The notes under the pieces are model-generated. The model ran no database searches, was not told where the DNA came from, and saw nothing but the letters and a program-made list of their open reading frames with translations. From Pararheinheimera marina (lineage in GTDB: Bacteria; Pseudomonadota; Gammaproteobacteria; Enterobacterales; Alteromonadaceae): DNA of 64,000 nucleotides. Location: the NCBI RefSeq assembly GCF_042654345.1, contig NZ_JBHSGB010000012.1, forward strand, positions 62,001-126,000, given 5' to 3'. Each line of letters begins with the position of its first letter. Position 1 is the first letter of the stretch. A program made the position numbers and the translations under genes. Below, one piece after another: positions 52,534-61,981 of this stretch.

Positions 52534-53754
52534 ATGGCACAAAGCAAACTAAAGGAGCTGGACAGTTTCAATTGGAAAGGTCTGAATCGCCGCGGCCAGA
52601 AAATCAGTGGCGAACTGAAGGCCGGCTCTGTGGCTGAAGCCCGCCAACAACTGCTGCGTCAGGGTATTAACCCGACAGCAGTGAAGAAAAAAGCCAAGCC
52701 CATTATGATTGGCCAGCCGAAAGTCGGCTCGGCGGATATCGCGGTCGTTACCCGGCAAATAGCCACTATGCTGGGCGCTGGTGTGCCTTTGGTGCAAAGC
52801 CTGGATTTAATTGCCAACGGCGCCAGCAATGAAACCTTACGCCAACTGATGCTGAAGATTTCTTCCAAGGTGCAGGGCGGCACCCCCTTGTCGGAAGTAC
52901 TGCGCGAGCATAAAGACTACTTCGATGAACTGTTCTGTGACCTGGTGAAATCAGGTGAACAGTCCGGTGCCTTGGACCGCATTTTTGACCGGATAGCGCT
53001 GTATAAAGAGAAAGCTGAAGCCCTGAAATCCAAAATTAAAAAAGCGATGTTCTACCCGATAGCCGTCGTCGTGGTGGCAGTGATAGTTACGTCCATTTTA
53101 TTGATTTTTGTGGTGCCTCAGTTTGCCCAGATTTTTGGCAGTATGGGTGCCGAGTTGCCCGCCTTTACGCTCTTTGTGCTCGGCATTTCAGAGTGGATGC
53201 AGGCTTACTGGTACGTTGCTTTGGCTGTAGTGATGGCGCTAATCTGGGCTTATGGCAAAGCCTACAAAACCAACCATCAGTTTAAAGTAGCAGCGGACCA
53301 TGGCATGCTGAAACTACCTGTCATCGGGGGCATCTTAAATAAAGCGGCGGTCGCCCGTTATGCCCGTACCCTGTCCACCACCTTTGCCGCTGGCGTCCCG
53401 TTGATTGAAGCACTGGAATCAGCAGCAGGCGCATCCGGCAATGAAAAATACCGCGCTGCGATACTCACGGTGCGGGAAGAAGTGGCAGCCGGTAATCAGA
53501 TGAATATGGCGATGAAAACCACCCAGGCTTTTCCTGAAATGCTGAACCAGATGGTCGCCATTGGTGAAGAATCCGGCGCCTTAGACAGCATGCTGGCCAA
53601 AGTGGCGACGATTTATGAACAAGAAGTGGATGATGCCGTCGATGGCCTGACTTCCTTGCTGGAGCCCTTGATTATGGCGGTGTTAGGTGTCTTAATAGGC
53701 GGCCTTATCGTGGCAATGTACCTTCCGATTTTCCAACTGGGCAGTATTGTGTAA
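52534..53754 (+). CDS. pilC: Type IV pilus inner-membrane platform protein PilC
   Basis: The 406-residue protein has two repeated T2SSF domains (about 70-195 and 275-395), each with the helix pattern around VTRQIATMLGAGVPLVQSLD and YARTLSTTFAAGVPLIEALE, and three membrane helices (about 170-195, 210-240 and the C-terminal 375-400). It connects the PilB motor to the growing pilus. The last base of its stop is the first base of the pilD ATG. Confidence 0.94.
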   Translation: MAQSKLKELDSFNWKGLNRRGQKISGELKAGSVAEARQQLLRQGINPTAVKKKAKPIMIGQPKVGSADIAVVTRQIATMLGAGVPLVQSLDLIANGASNETLRQLMLKISSKVQGGTPLSEVLREHKDYFDELFCDLVKSGEQSGALDRIFDRIALYKEKAEALKSKIKKAMFYPIAVVVVAVIVTSILLIFVVPQFAQIFGSMGAELPAFTLFVLGISEWMQAYWYVALAVVMALIWAYGKAYKTNHQFKVAADHGMLKLPVIGGILNKAAVARYARTLSTTFAAGVPLIEALESAAGASGNEKYRAAILTVREEVAAGNQMNMAMKTTQAFPEMLNQMVAIGEESGALDSMLAKVATIYEQEVDDAVDGLTSLLEPLIMAVLGVLIGGLIVAMYLPIFQLGSIV

Positions 53755-54635
53755 TGGATTTTTTTATGCCGTTGTTGCAGGCCATGCAACAATCAGAGTG
53801 GGTATTTTTACCTTTGGTTTTTCTGTTCAGCCTGATGGTCGGCAGTTTCCTTAATGTGGTGATCTACCGCTTGCCGAAAATGTTGGAGCTGGAATGGCAA
53901 CGTGATTACCAGGCCTATTTTCAGCCCGAACACCCCGCAACGACCAGCCGTTTTAATCTGGCCCTGCCTGGTTCCTGTTGCCCTCATTGCCAGCATCCAT
54001 TAGCCGCCAAAGACAATATCCCGCTGCTGAGTTACCTGAGCCTGAAAGGTCGCTGCCGCTATTGCAGCGCAAAAATCAGCCCACGTTACCCTCTCGTCGA
54101 ACTCTTCACCGCCTTAATTTCGGTGGCTGTCGCCGCACGCTTTGGCGTAACCAGCAGCTGTCTGGTGTACCTGGTGCTGAGCTGGGGCCTGATAGCACTG
54201 ACCTTTATCGATTTGGATAAAATGCTGTTACCGGACCAAATCACTCAGCCGTTGTTATGGTTGATGCTGATGAGTGCCGTAGCCGGCTGGACCCTGCCCG
54301 TGCAGGATGCGGTGTTGGGTGCTGTCTTTGGTTACCTGAGTCTCTGGTCTGTGTACTGGCTGTTTAAACTGGCCACCGGCAAAGAAGGCATGGGTTACGG
54401 TGATTTTAAACTATTAGCGCTACTGGGTGCCGGTCTTGGCTGGGCTTTACTGCCGCAAATTATTCTGTTTTCTGCGCTGGTCGGCGCCGTGGTGGGCTCT
54501 GTGTTGTTGCTGGTCCAGGGTAAAGATAAAACCACCCCTATTCCTTTTGGCCCTTACATTGCCGCTGCAGGTTTGATTGCGATGCTATGGGGCGACCAAA
54601 TTAACCATTGGTATCTGGCGAGCCTGGGTTTATGA
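53754..54635 (+). CDS. pilD: Prepilin peptidase/methyltransferase PilD
   Basis: The 293-residue polytopic membrane protein has the N-terminal methyltransferase/zinc segment with CCPHCQHPL and RCRYCSAKI, and the aspartic-protease residues in FIDLDKMLLPD and the GxGD motif MGYGDFKLLA. It cleaves and N-methylates prepilins, including PilA and possibly type II secretion pseudopilins. It overlaps pilC by one base and coaE by four. Confidence 0.95.
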   Translation: MDFFMPLLQAMQQSEWVFLPLVFLFSLMVGSFLNVVIYRLPKMLELEWQRDYQAYFQPEHPATTSRFNLALPGSCCPHCQHPLAAKDNIPLLSYLSLKGRCRYCSAKISPRYPLVELFTALISVAVAARFGVTSSCLVYLVLSWGLIALTFIDLDKMLLPDQITQPLLWLMLMSAVAGWTLPVQDAVLGAVFGYLSLWSVYWLFKLATGKEGMGYGDFKLLALLGAGLGWALLPQIILFSALVGAVVGSVLLLVQGKDKTTPIPFGPYIAAAGLIAMLWGDQINHWYLASLGL

Positions 54636-55249
54636 GTCAGTTCATTGTTGGGTTAACGGGGGGTATCGGCAGCGGAAAAAGCACGGTTGAATGCTTTTTC
54701 CAGCAATTGGGTATTCAAACCGTGGATGCTGACCTGGTTGCCCGCCAGGTCGTCGCCCCAGGGCAAGCTGCACTGGAGCAAATCATTGCTCACTTTGGCG
54801 CAGAACTGCTGACAGCCGAAGGCCAGCTGGACCGCGCCGCGTTACGGGACATTATCTTTGCCAACCCGGAGCAAAAAGCCTGGCTGAATCAGCTGCTGCA
54901 TCCGCTGATCCGCCAACGCCTGTTGCAGCAACTGGCACAGTGCCAATCCGCTTACGCTATTCTGACCGCGCCTTTATTACTGGAAAATGGTTTGCAGCAG
55001 TACTGCGACCAGGTTCTGGTGGTGGATGTGCCGGAATCCCTGCAAATTGAACGCACAGTCAAACGTGACCAGGTCAGCGAACAGCAGGTGCAACAGATCC
55101 TCGCCAGCCAACACAGCAGGGCTCAACGCCGCGAATTGGCCGATCAATTGATAGACAACAGTCAAAGCCTGCCGATGGTTGAACAACGGGTGCGGCGACT
55201 GGATGAACTCTATCGCCAGCTCGCTGAGGAAAAACTAGCCAAAGCCTGA
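54632..55249 (+). CDS. coaE: Dephospho-CoA kinase
   Basis: I chose the ATG at 54632, overlapping the pilD stop as ATGA. The 205-residue P-loop kinase has GLTGGIGSGKST, the substrate region DADLVARQVV, and LLHPLIRQRLLQQL in the lid region. It phosphorylates dephospho-CoA in the last step of coenzyme A synthesis. The pilD-coaE-zapD-yacG order is widely conserved in gammaproteobacteria. Confidence 0.94.
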   Translation: MSQFIVGLTGGIGSGKSTVECFFQQLGIQTVDADLVARQVVAPGQAALEQIIAHFGAELLTAEGQLDRAALRDIIFANPEQKAWLNQLLHPLIRQRLLQQLAQCQSAYAILTAPLLLENGLQQYCDQVLVVDVPESLQIERTVKRDQVSEQQVQQILASQHSRAQRRELADQLIDNSQSLPMVEQRVRRLDELYRQLAEEKLAKA

Positions 55250-55293
55250 ACTTAGGTTTATGGTAATGCTCATTGTTAACAAATGTTTCTGCT

Positions 55294-56040
55294 ATGGCTG
55301 CTGTACTGTACGAACATCCGTTGAACGAAAAAGTCCGGACTTACCTGCGGGTTGATTACCTGTTTGCACAGGTAAAGCAGTTTTTGCCGTTAGAAACACA
55401 GTGGCAGCAACAAGGTTTTTTTACTGCACTTTTTGCCTTGATTGAAGTGCTGGACCGCAATGACGTCAGACCGGATTTAATCAAAGACATTGAACGTTGT
55501 GAAGCCTCCCTGGTCAATTGGTCCCGTCATCCACAAATTTCTGACGACGCCTTACAACAAATGCTGCAAAAAGCAGTCCGGCTGCAAAGTGAATTACTAC
55601 GCGGCAGCAAGTTAGCTAATTGCCTGAAAGAAGATAAGTTTCTGTCGCCGTTGCGCCAACGTTTTTTTATTCCAGGCGGCACCTGCCCCTTCGATTTACC
55701 CCAATTGCAGTATTGGTCAGAGCGGCCACATCACATTCGCCAGCAACAAGCCAACGACTGGTTGGAACAACTCCGGCTGGTGGAGTCGGCCATCAGCTTT
55801 GTGCTGAGTTTTATCCGCGAGCGCGGCCAGTTTCAGGCGCTGATCGCGGAAAACGGTTTTATGCAAAATAACACTGAACAGTTTGAGCTGCTGAGAATTG
55901 AATACGACAGTCAGGCTGGCTGTTACCCAACCATCAGTGGCAATAAATACCGCTACGCCATTCGCTTTATGCAGCTCTGTGATGAATTGGGCCGCACTAC
56001 CATCGACAAAAACGTCAGCTTCCAACTGGCCTGCTGCTAA
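55294..56040 (+). CDS. zapD: Cell division protein ZapD
   Basis: I chose the ATG at 55294, giving AAVLYEHPLNEKVRTYLRVD, the typical ZapD N-terminus; no strong ribosome-binding site is visible. The 248-residue protein is mainly helical with a C-terminal beta domain (YRYAIRFMQL) and matches the family in length. ZapD cross-links FtsZ protofilaments at the division ring; ftsZ is also in this window. Confidence 0.92.
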   Translation: MAAVLYEHPLNEKVRTYLRVDYLFAQVKQFLPLETQWQQQGFFTALFALIEVLDRNDVRPDLIKDIERCEASLVNWSRHPQISDDALQQMLQKAVRLQSELLRGSKLANCLKEDKFLSPLRQRFFIPGGTCPFDLPQLQYWSERPHHIRQQQANDWLEQLRLVESAISFVLSFIRERGQFQALIAENGFMQNNTEQFELLRIEYDSQAGCYPTISGNKYRYAIRFMQLCDELGRTTIDKNVSFQLACC

Positions 56041-56084
56041 GGCTTCCGCTACACTGCGGCCGATATTTGTCGCCGGAGAGCCCA

Positions 56085-56318
56085 ATGGCCACTATTGTAA
56101 AATGCCCAACCTGCCAGACTGAAGTTGTCTGGGGACCCGAAGCTGCATTCAGACCCTTTTGCTCGGACCGTTGTCGTCTGATTGATTTAGGCGCCTGGGC
56201 GGCTGAGGAACACCGTATTGCTGATAAAAGCTTGCAGGACCAGCCATTGACCGAACAACAATTGACCGAGCTTGATGAATTATTTGCCGGGCAGGACGCT
56301 GAGTTTTTTAAAGACTGA
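56085..56318 (+). CDS. yacG: DNA gyrase inhibitor YacG, zinc protein
   Basis: The 77-residue protein begins MATIVKCPTCQTEVVWG, with a GGAGAG upstream of the ATG at 56085. Four Cys in CPTC and CSDRC form the zinc site, and CRLIDLGAWAAEEHRI follows as in E. coli YacG. It inhibits gyrase by binding GyrB. It ends the pilD-coaE-zapD-yacG series and converges with mutT. Confidence 0.92.
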   Translation: MATIVKCPTCQTEVVWGPEAAFRPFCSDRCRLIDLGAWAAEEHRIADKSLQDQPLTEQQLTELDELFAGQDAEFFKD

Positions 56319-56378
56319 CAGGGGTCTGGTCGCTACAGCTATGCTGGCCACGAGAACAGGCTGAAGCTGCAGCGAATA

Positions 56379-56400
56379 ATAAGGCCGCTTATCAGCGGCC
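56379..56400 (-). terminator. Terminator overlapping the mutT stop codon
   Basis: On the minus strand GGCCGC and GCGGCC pair around TGATAA, so the mutT stop codon itself lies in the loop, and TTATTATT follows. The T-tract is weak, but the position fits the end of the secA-mutT message. Confidence 0.6.
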
Positions 56401-56790
56401 AAATTCTGCAAGAAGTTTGTCGAGGATAGGCTGGTTGGCATCAGGAAACTGATACTGTGCTAACTCAGATAATGGTACCCAACGCACAGGTTGCCCTTCG
56501 AGCCCTTGCGCTTCGCCACTAAAGTCCTGCACCAGATGAATATCCAGCCGCACAGTTTTTTCCGGGTAATCGTACGTCAGTTCAAACCAAGGGCTGCTGC
56601 TGTGCACCGTTAAGGCCACCTCTTCAGCCAACTCCCGGGACAACGCCTGTGCGGTGCTTTCACCTGCTTCCACTTTGCCACCGGGAAACTCCCAACGGCC
56701 ACCCTGATGCAGCTTATCCGGCCGCAGTGCCAACAAAACCTGCTGTTGGCGCAAGATCACGCCAACAGCCACATGCACCACTTTCGTCAT
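56392..56790 (-). CDS. mutT: 8-oxo-dGTP diphosphatase MutT
   Basis: The 132-residue Nudix hydrolase has the box GGKVEAGESTAQALSRELAE followed by EV, fitting G-x5-E-x7-R-E-L-x-E-E. It removes oxidised dGTP from the nucleotide pool to prevent mutations. The start codon overlaps the secA stop by one base (TGATG on the minus strand), so translation is probably coupled. secA-mutT is a conserved pair. Confidence 0.93.
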   Translation of the reverse strand: MTKVVHVAVGVILRQQQVLLALRPDKLHQGGRWEFPGGKVEAGESTAQALSRELAEEVALTVHSSSPWFELTYDYPEKTVRLDIHLVQDFSGEAQGLEGQPVRWVPLSELAQYQFPDANQPILDKLLAEFGR

Positions 56791-59501
56791 CAAACCAGCT
56801 TACCGTGACAGGCTTTGTATTTTTTGCCTGAACCACATGGGCACGGATCATTACGACCGACTTTTTCACTTTCGCGGAACACTGGGGCGCGGTTTTCCGG
56901 CGCTTCTGATGCCACCTGCTCAACTTCATCGTGTTGGTACTGTACTTGGGTACTCTCAGCCTGACGACGCTGCTCTTCCACCGCGTCCACATCTTCAGCT
57001 GCACGAATTTGCACACGCGACAGAACCCCAATGACATCTAGCTTGAGCTGGTCCAGCATAGTGGAGAACAGCTCGAAAGCTTCACGCTTGTATTCCTGCT
57101 TCGGGTTCTTCTGTGCATAACCACGCAGATTGATGCCCTGACGCAGGTGATCCATGGCCGCCAGGTGCTCTTTCCAATGCGTATCCAGGCTTTGTAACAT
57201 GACGGATTTTTCAAACTGACGCATCACCGATTCACCGACCATTTGCTCTTTCAGCTGATAGGCTTTGGCGACTACATCCTGAATACGTTCACGCAGCTGT
57301 TCTTCAAACAGTTTTTTATCATCTGCCAGCCATTTGGCCACAGGCATGTCGATCGCAAAATCGGCGCGCAGACGAGCTTCCAAACCAGGTACGTCCCACA
57401 TTTCATCCAGCGACTGAGGAGGAATGTACTGGCTAATCACAGCGTCCACCACGTCATGGCGAATGGCCGAAATGGTTTCTGAAACGTCTGATGCATCCAT
57501 CAGCTCATTCCGTTGCTCATACACCACTTTACGCTGATCGTTGGCGACGTCATCGAACTCCAGTAATTGCTTACGGATGTCGAAGTTACGGGCTTCCACT
57601 TTGCGTTGTGCGTTTTCAATGGCACGACTGACCCACGGGTGCTCGATGGCTTCACCAGGCTGCATACCCAGTTTACGCATCATGCCAGCCATCCGGTCCG
57701 AGGCGAAAATACGCATCAGCGCATCATCCAGCGACAGGTAGAAACGGCTGATACCAGGGTCACCCTGACGACCGGCACGACCACGCAGCTGGTTGTCGAT
57801 ACGGCGGGATTCATGGCGCTCAGTACCAATAATATGCAAACCACCGGCAGCAATCACTGCATCGTGGCGTTGTTGCCATTCCGCTTTGGCCTGGGCAACT
57901 TGTTGCTCCGTCGGGTTTTCTCCTAAAGCAGCAATAGCGGCCTGTAGATTACCACCCAACACGATGTCGGTCCCACGACCTGCCATGTTGGTGGCAATAG
58001 TCACAGTGCCGGCAACACCAGCCTGAGCGATAATTTGTGCTTCGTTGGCATGGAACTTGGCGTTTAACACCTGGTGCTCAATTTTTGCTTTATGCAGTAA
58101 AGACGACAGGTATTCAGAGGTTTCAATCGACGCTGTACCCACCAGCACCGGACGGCCTGCCGCTCGGGTCTCTTCAATATCTTTGATAATAGCGTTGTAT
58201 TTTTCTTCTGCCGTCAAATACACCAGATCCGCCATATCCTTCCGGATCATCGGTCTGTTGGTTGGGATCACTATGGTTTCCAGGCCATAAATTTGCTGGA
58301 ACTCAAAGGCTTCGGTGTCGGCAGTACCGGTCATACCGGCCAGCTTATCGTACATCCGGAAGTAGTTCTGGAAGGTAATAGAGGCTAATGTCTGGTTTTC
58401 GTGGTTAATGCGTACACCTTCTTTGGCTTCAATCGCCTGGTGCAAACCTTCAGACCAACGACGGCCCTCCATAGTACGGCCAGTGTGTTCGTCAACAATC
58501 ACAATCTCGTCTTCTTTGACCACATAGTCCACGTCCTTCCGGAACAGGTTATGGGCCCGCAAAGCGGCATAGACATGGTGCAACAAGGTGATATTGCTGG
58601 CGGAATACAAAGAATCACCGGGCTGGATCAGCTTCAGCTCGGTCAGCATCTCTTCGACCTGGATCTGACCCCGTTCGGTCAGATAAATCTGTTTGGCCTT
58701 TTCATCGATGGTGAAATGGCCATCCCCCATTTCGCCTTCTTCGTCTTCTTTTTCCTGCTTTTGCAGCTTAGGCACCACAGTATTGATCACGCGGTACAGT
58801 TCAGAGCTGTCTTCCGCCTGACCGGAGATAATTAACGGCGTACGGGCTTCGTCAATCAGGATCGAGTCCACTTCGTCGATAATGGCGTACGCCAGACGAC
58901 GTTGCACCCGCTCCGGTGCGGAAAACGCCATATTGTCACGCAGGTAATCAAAACCAAATTCGTTATTGGTACCGTAGGTAATATCGGCCTGATACGCCTG
59001 CTGCTTCTCGTAGTGGCCCATACCAGGCACGTTCACACCAACAGTCAGACCTAAGAAGCTGAACAGCGGCGCATTGGTTTGCGCATCACGCTTGGCCAGG
59101 TAATCGTTCACAGTAATGACATGAACCGACTGACCGCTCAGCGCATTCAGGTAAGCCGGCAGAGTTGCCGTCAGGGTTTTACCTTCACCGGTACGCATTT
59201 CAGAGATTTTGCCCTGATGCAGCACCATACCGCCAATCAGCTGCACGTCGAAATGACGCATACCAAACACACGTTTACTGGCTTCACGCACTGTGGCGAA
59301 AGCTTCAGCTAATAAATCATCCAGTGTGGCGCCGTCAGCAAAACGTTGTTTAAATTCTGCTGTTTTTTGCTTCAGTTCGTCGTCAGACAACGCCGCAAAT
59401 TTTGCTTCAAGACTGTTAATCAGACCGACCTGTTTATCCAGCTTTTTCAGGAAACGATCATTGCGGCTACCAAACATTTTGGTAAATAGTTTTGCGAACA
59501 T
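56790..59501 (-). CDS. secA: Preprotein translocase ATPase SecA
   Basis: The 903-residue motor has Walker A MRTGEGKTLTATL, the DEAD-like VDSILIDEARTPLIISG, the motif VTIATNMAGRGTDIVLGG, and the C-terminal zinc-binding tail NDPCPCGSGKKYKACHG that binds SecB. It drives secreted proteins through SecYEG. It is followed by mutT and preceded, on the same strand, by an M23 peptidase gene 51 bases upstream. Confidence 0.96.
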   Translation of the reverse strand: MFAKLFTKMFGSRNDRFLKKLDKQVGLINSLEAKFAALSDDELKQKTAEFKQRFADGATLDDLLAEAFATVREASKRVFGMRHFDVQLIGGMVLHQGKISEMRTGEGKTLTATLPAYLNALSGQSVHVITVNDYLAKRDAQTNAPLFSFLGLTVGVNVPGMGHYEKQQAYQADITYGTNNEFGFDYLRDNMAFSAPERVQRRLAYAIIDEVDSILIDEARTPLIISGQAEDSSELYRVINTVVPKLQKQEKEDEEGEMGDGHFTIDEKAKQIYLTERGQIQVEEMLTELKLIQPGDSLYSASNITLLHHVYAALRAHNLFRKDVDYVVKEDEIVIVDEHTGRTMEGRRWSEGLHQAIEAKEGVRINHENQTLASITFQNYFRMYDKLAGMTGTADTEAFEFQQIYGLETIVIPTNRPMIRKDMADLVYLTAEEKYNAIIKDIEETRAAGRPVLVGTASIETSEYLSSLLHKAKIEHQVLNAKFHANEAQIIAQAGVAGTVTIATNMAGRGTDIVLGGNLQAAIAALGENPTEQQVAQAKAEWQQRHDAVIAAGGLHIIGTERHESRRIDNQLRGRAGRQGDPGISRFYLSLDDALMRIFASDRMAGMMRKLGMQPGEAIEHPWVSRAIENAQRKVEARNFDIRKQLLEFDDVANDQRKVVYEQRNELMDASDVSETISAIRHDVVDAVISQYIPPQSLDEMWDVPGLEARLRADFAIDMPVAKWLADDKKLFEEQLRERIQDVVAKAYQLKEQMVGESVMRQFEKSVMLQSLDTHWKEHLAAMDHLRQGINLRGYAQKNPKQEYKREAFELFSTMLDQLKLDVIGVLSRVQIRAAEDVDAVEEQRRQAESTQVQYQHDEVEQVASEAPENRAPVFRESEKVGRNDPCPCGSGKKYKACHGKLV

Positions 59502-59552
59502 CAGTTGTTACCACTTCATAGGTTGAAACCTGCACGGATGCAGGTCTTATTC

Positions 59553-60467
59553 TTATTGGATTCGGCGATTGACAAACAACATTGGGTCAATTTGCTGGCC
59601 ATTCTTTAATACTTCGTAATGCACATGGGGCCCGGTGGAGCGGCCTGTATTGCCCATCTCTGCCACCTGCTCACCTTTACTGACCACCTGACCAATTTGT
59701 ACTGTCACGGATTTGGCATGGGCATACCGGGTTCGATAGCCATCACTGTGCTCTATCTCGACCATCAGACCATAACCAAAACGCTCACCGGCCCAGGTTA
59801 CGATGCCACCAGCTGTCGCCATAATGGCATCGCCTTCTTTACCGGCGAAATCCACGCCACGGTGAATAGCAGGTTCACCACTGAAGGGATCACTACGCAC
59901 CCCAAAGCTTGAGGATAAATAACCGCTCAATACAGGACGACCTGACAGCGCTACGCTTTTCCCGATCTGGTGATTCAGATCCAAAGATTCAAGCATCGCA
60001 AAGCGGGTTTGTTCAGATTGCAGGTTTTGCTCCAGCTCGTTGAGCTGCAGCAACACGGCGTTCAGCTCAGCCAGGCTGATCTCAGTCGACGTCTGAGAAG
60101 GCCCGCCCATAGCAGGCGCACTGTGCAGATTGAATTCTTCAGTAGGTAAGTTTGCGGCATCGATCAGGCGCTCACCGACCATATTCAGCCGGTTCACCTG
60201 CGCCTGCAGCGTAGCCACTTTAGCGGTCAGCGCCGCCAGCTGGTTTTCAGCACGGCGACGGATATCAGCGATTTCTTCCGTTTCAGCGGCCCGGCTTAAA
60301 CGTACTTTTTCTAATTCTGCATTACCTTGCTGGAATAAATTAGAAAAAGCAGCTCCAGCGCCCGCAGCTATACAAAACAGCATGACCGCGGACACTGTCA
60401 GCTGCCAGGGCGTACTGCCGAAGCTGAAGTGCCGATGTCGGCCACGATAGAAAACTGTTACACTCAT
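59553..60467 (-). CDS. M23-family (LytM) peptidase, membrane anchored
   Basis: The 304-residue protein has an N-terminal membrane helix (about 22-45), a coiled coil (about 50-105) and a C-terminal LytM domain. Zinc ligands are visible in AIHRGVDFAGKEGD (His and Asp) and HVHYE, so the enzyme should be active or activatable. Such proteins cut or regulate cutting of peptidoglycan cross-links during growth and division. A copy between dciA and secA is a usual neighbour in Alteromonadales, which places it near ftsZ and lpxC. Confidence 0.9.
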   Translation of the reverse strand: MSVTVFYRGRHRHFSFGSTPWQLTVSAVMLFCIAAGAGAAFSNLFQQGNAELEKVRLSRAAETEEIADIRRRAENQLAALTAKVATLQAQVNRLNMVGERLIDAANLPTEEFNLHSAPAMGGPSQTSTEISLAELNAVLLQLNELEQNLQSEQTRFAMLESLDLNHQIGKSVALSGRPVLSGYLSSSFGVRSDPFSGEPAIHRGVDFAGKEGDAIMATAGGIVTWAGERFGYGLMVEIEHSDGYRTRYAHAKSVTVQIGQVVSKGEQVAEMGNTGRSTGPHVHYEVLKNGQQIDPMLFVNRRIQ

Positions 60468-60496
60468 GCAACCTCAATTCGAATTTTTGTCAGACC

Positions 60497-60970
60497 ATGG
60501 CGCGTTACAGCACTAAACCTGTCGCTTTGCATCAGCTATTGGAACAGAACTCCTTGGCCAGTTCCGCCCAGCACGCACAATTGTTGCGCCAACTTAATAC
60601 CGAATTAATCCGGTTCTTGCAACTGGAACAGTCTGCTTTTTGCAAAATCAGTACCATTAAAGCAGGTCGGCTGATGATTTTATGCCAATCTCCCGCTTGG
60701 GCAACCCGGCTCAAAATGCAAAGGGACGCCATTCTAGCCAATTTTCGCCAAAAAATCCTGCCTGAATTAGCCGGTATTGATATAGAAGTCTCACCTAATC
60801 TGCAATTGCAGTACCAAAAGCCGGAAACAGCATCGCCCAAAGACATGCCGAAAATCTCAGAGCAGGCAGCGGATTACCTGTTAGCAGCAGCAGAAACCAT
60901 GGATGGACAACTAAAAGAAAAACTGCAAAGACTGGCGGAGCTGGCCAGACAGCGCTCCGCCAAAGGATAG
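60497..60970 (+). CDS. dciA: DciA-type helicase-loading protein (DUF721)
   Basis: The 157-residue protein has the DUF721 core at about 15-105: LLRQLNTELIRFLQLEQSAF, then RLMILCQSPAWATRLKMQRD. In bacteria without DnaC or DnaI, DciA loads the replicative helicase DnaB. The gene is divergent from the M23 peptidase gene (29 bases) and converges with lpxC, its conserved place next to secA and lpxC. Confidence 0.85.
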   Translation: MARYSTKPVALHQLLEQNSLASSAQHAQLLRQLNTELIRFLQLEQSAFCKISTIKAGRLMILCQSPAWATRLKMQRDAILANFRQKILPELAGIDIEVSPNLQLQYQKPETASPKDMPKISEQAADYLLAAAETMDGQLKEKLQRLAELARQRSAKG

Positions 60971-60977
60971 ACAGGTC

Positions 60978-61889
60978 TCAAGCCAGCTGAGGTGCCAGAT
61001 AGGAAATAGGCAGGTCAGCTTCGTGTTCGAAGGTGACAAACTCATAATTGGCTTCATCCGCCAACACCGCATTTAACAACACGTTGTTCAGCGCATGGCC
61101 GGTTTTATAGGCGCGGAATTCACCCAGAATGCTGTAACCGGCCATATACAAATCGCCGATTGCATCGAGGATTTTGTGTTTAACGAATTCATCGTCATAA
61201 CGCAGACCGTCCGGGTTCATCACACGGAACTCGTCCAGCACCACCACGTTATCCATGCTGCCGCCCAGTGCCAGTTTATTGGCACGCAGGTACTCGACTT
61301 CCTGGATAAAACCAAAAGTACGGGCACGGCTGATGTCTTTGATAAAGCTGGCAGCTGAAAACTCCATCTGCACATGCTGACGGCTTTCCGAAATCACCGG
61401 GTGGTCGAAATCGATAGCAAAGTCCAGGCGGAAGCCATGGTGTGGCACGAACTCGGCCCATTTATCACCATCTTCCACCCGTACTTTCTGTTTGATACGA
61501 ATAAATTTTTTCGCTTTTTTCTGAGCGCTGATGCCGGCCTGCAATAACAGGTAGACAAAAGGATTGGCGCTACCGTCCATAATAGGAATTTCCGGCGCAT
61601 CGACTTCAATCAACAGATTGTCGATGCCAAGACCAGCGATAGCCGCCATCAGGTGTTCTGTGGTTGACAGCCGCACACCTTCTTCATTGATCAAACAGGT
61701 ACACATTACCGTGTCACCCACTAATTCGGGGCGCACCGGAAAATCGACGACCGGGTCCAGGTCCACACGACGGAACACAATACCTGTGTTGTCAGGGGCA
61801 GGCCGGAGAGTAAGCGTAACCTTTTCCCCTTTGTGCAGTCCGACACCGACCGAACTTACCGTTTTTGTAATGGTACGTTGTTTAATCAT
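60978..61889 (-). CDS. lpxC: UDP-3-O-acyl-N-acetylglucosamine deacetylase LpxC
   Basis: I chose the ATG at 61889 (MIKQRTITKTVSSVGVGLHK), the standard start. The 303-residue zinc enzyme has the zinc His in LSTTEHLMAAIAGLG and the second site in HKILDAIGDLYMAG (the pair of zinc ligands His and Asp), plus FRAYKTGHALNN. It performs the committed step of lipid A synthesis. It follows ftsZ in the dcw cluster, as in E. coli. Confidence 0.96.
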   Translation of the reverse strand: MIKQRTITKTVSSVGVGLHKGEKVTLTLRPAPDNTGIVFRRVDLDPVVDFPVRPELVGDTVMCTCLINEEGVRLSTTEHLMAAIAGLGIDNLLIEVDAPEIPIMDGSANPFVYLLLQAGISAQKKAKKFIRIKQKVRVEDGDKWAEFVPHHGFRLDFAIDFDHPVISESRQHVQMEFSAASFIKDISRARTFGFIQEVEYLRANKLALGGSMDNVVVLDEFRVMNPDGLRYDDEFVKHKILDAIGDLYMAGYSILGEFRAYKTGHALNNVLLNAVLADEANYEFVTFEHEADLPISYLAPQLA

Positions 61890-61981
61890 AATTTCTTCCT
61901 GTTCAAATTTTGAACATGTCAAAATGGTGGCGCAGCATACCACAGCCGTTCCATTCTGCCAACTTGAGGCCTGTTCAGGCC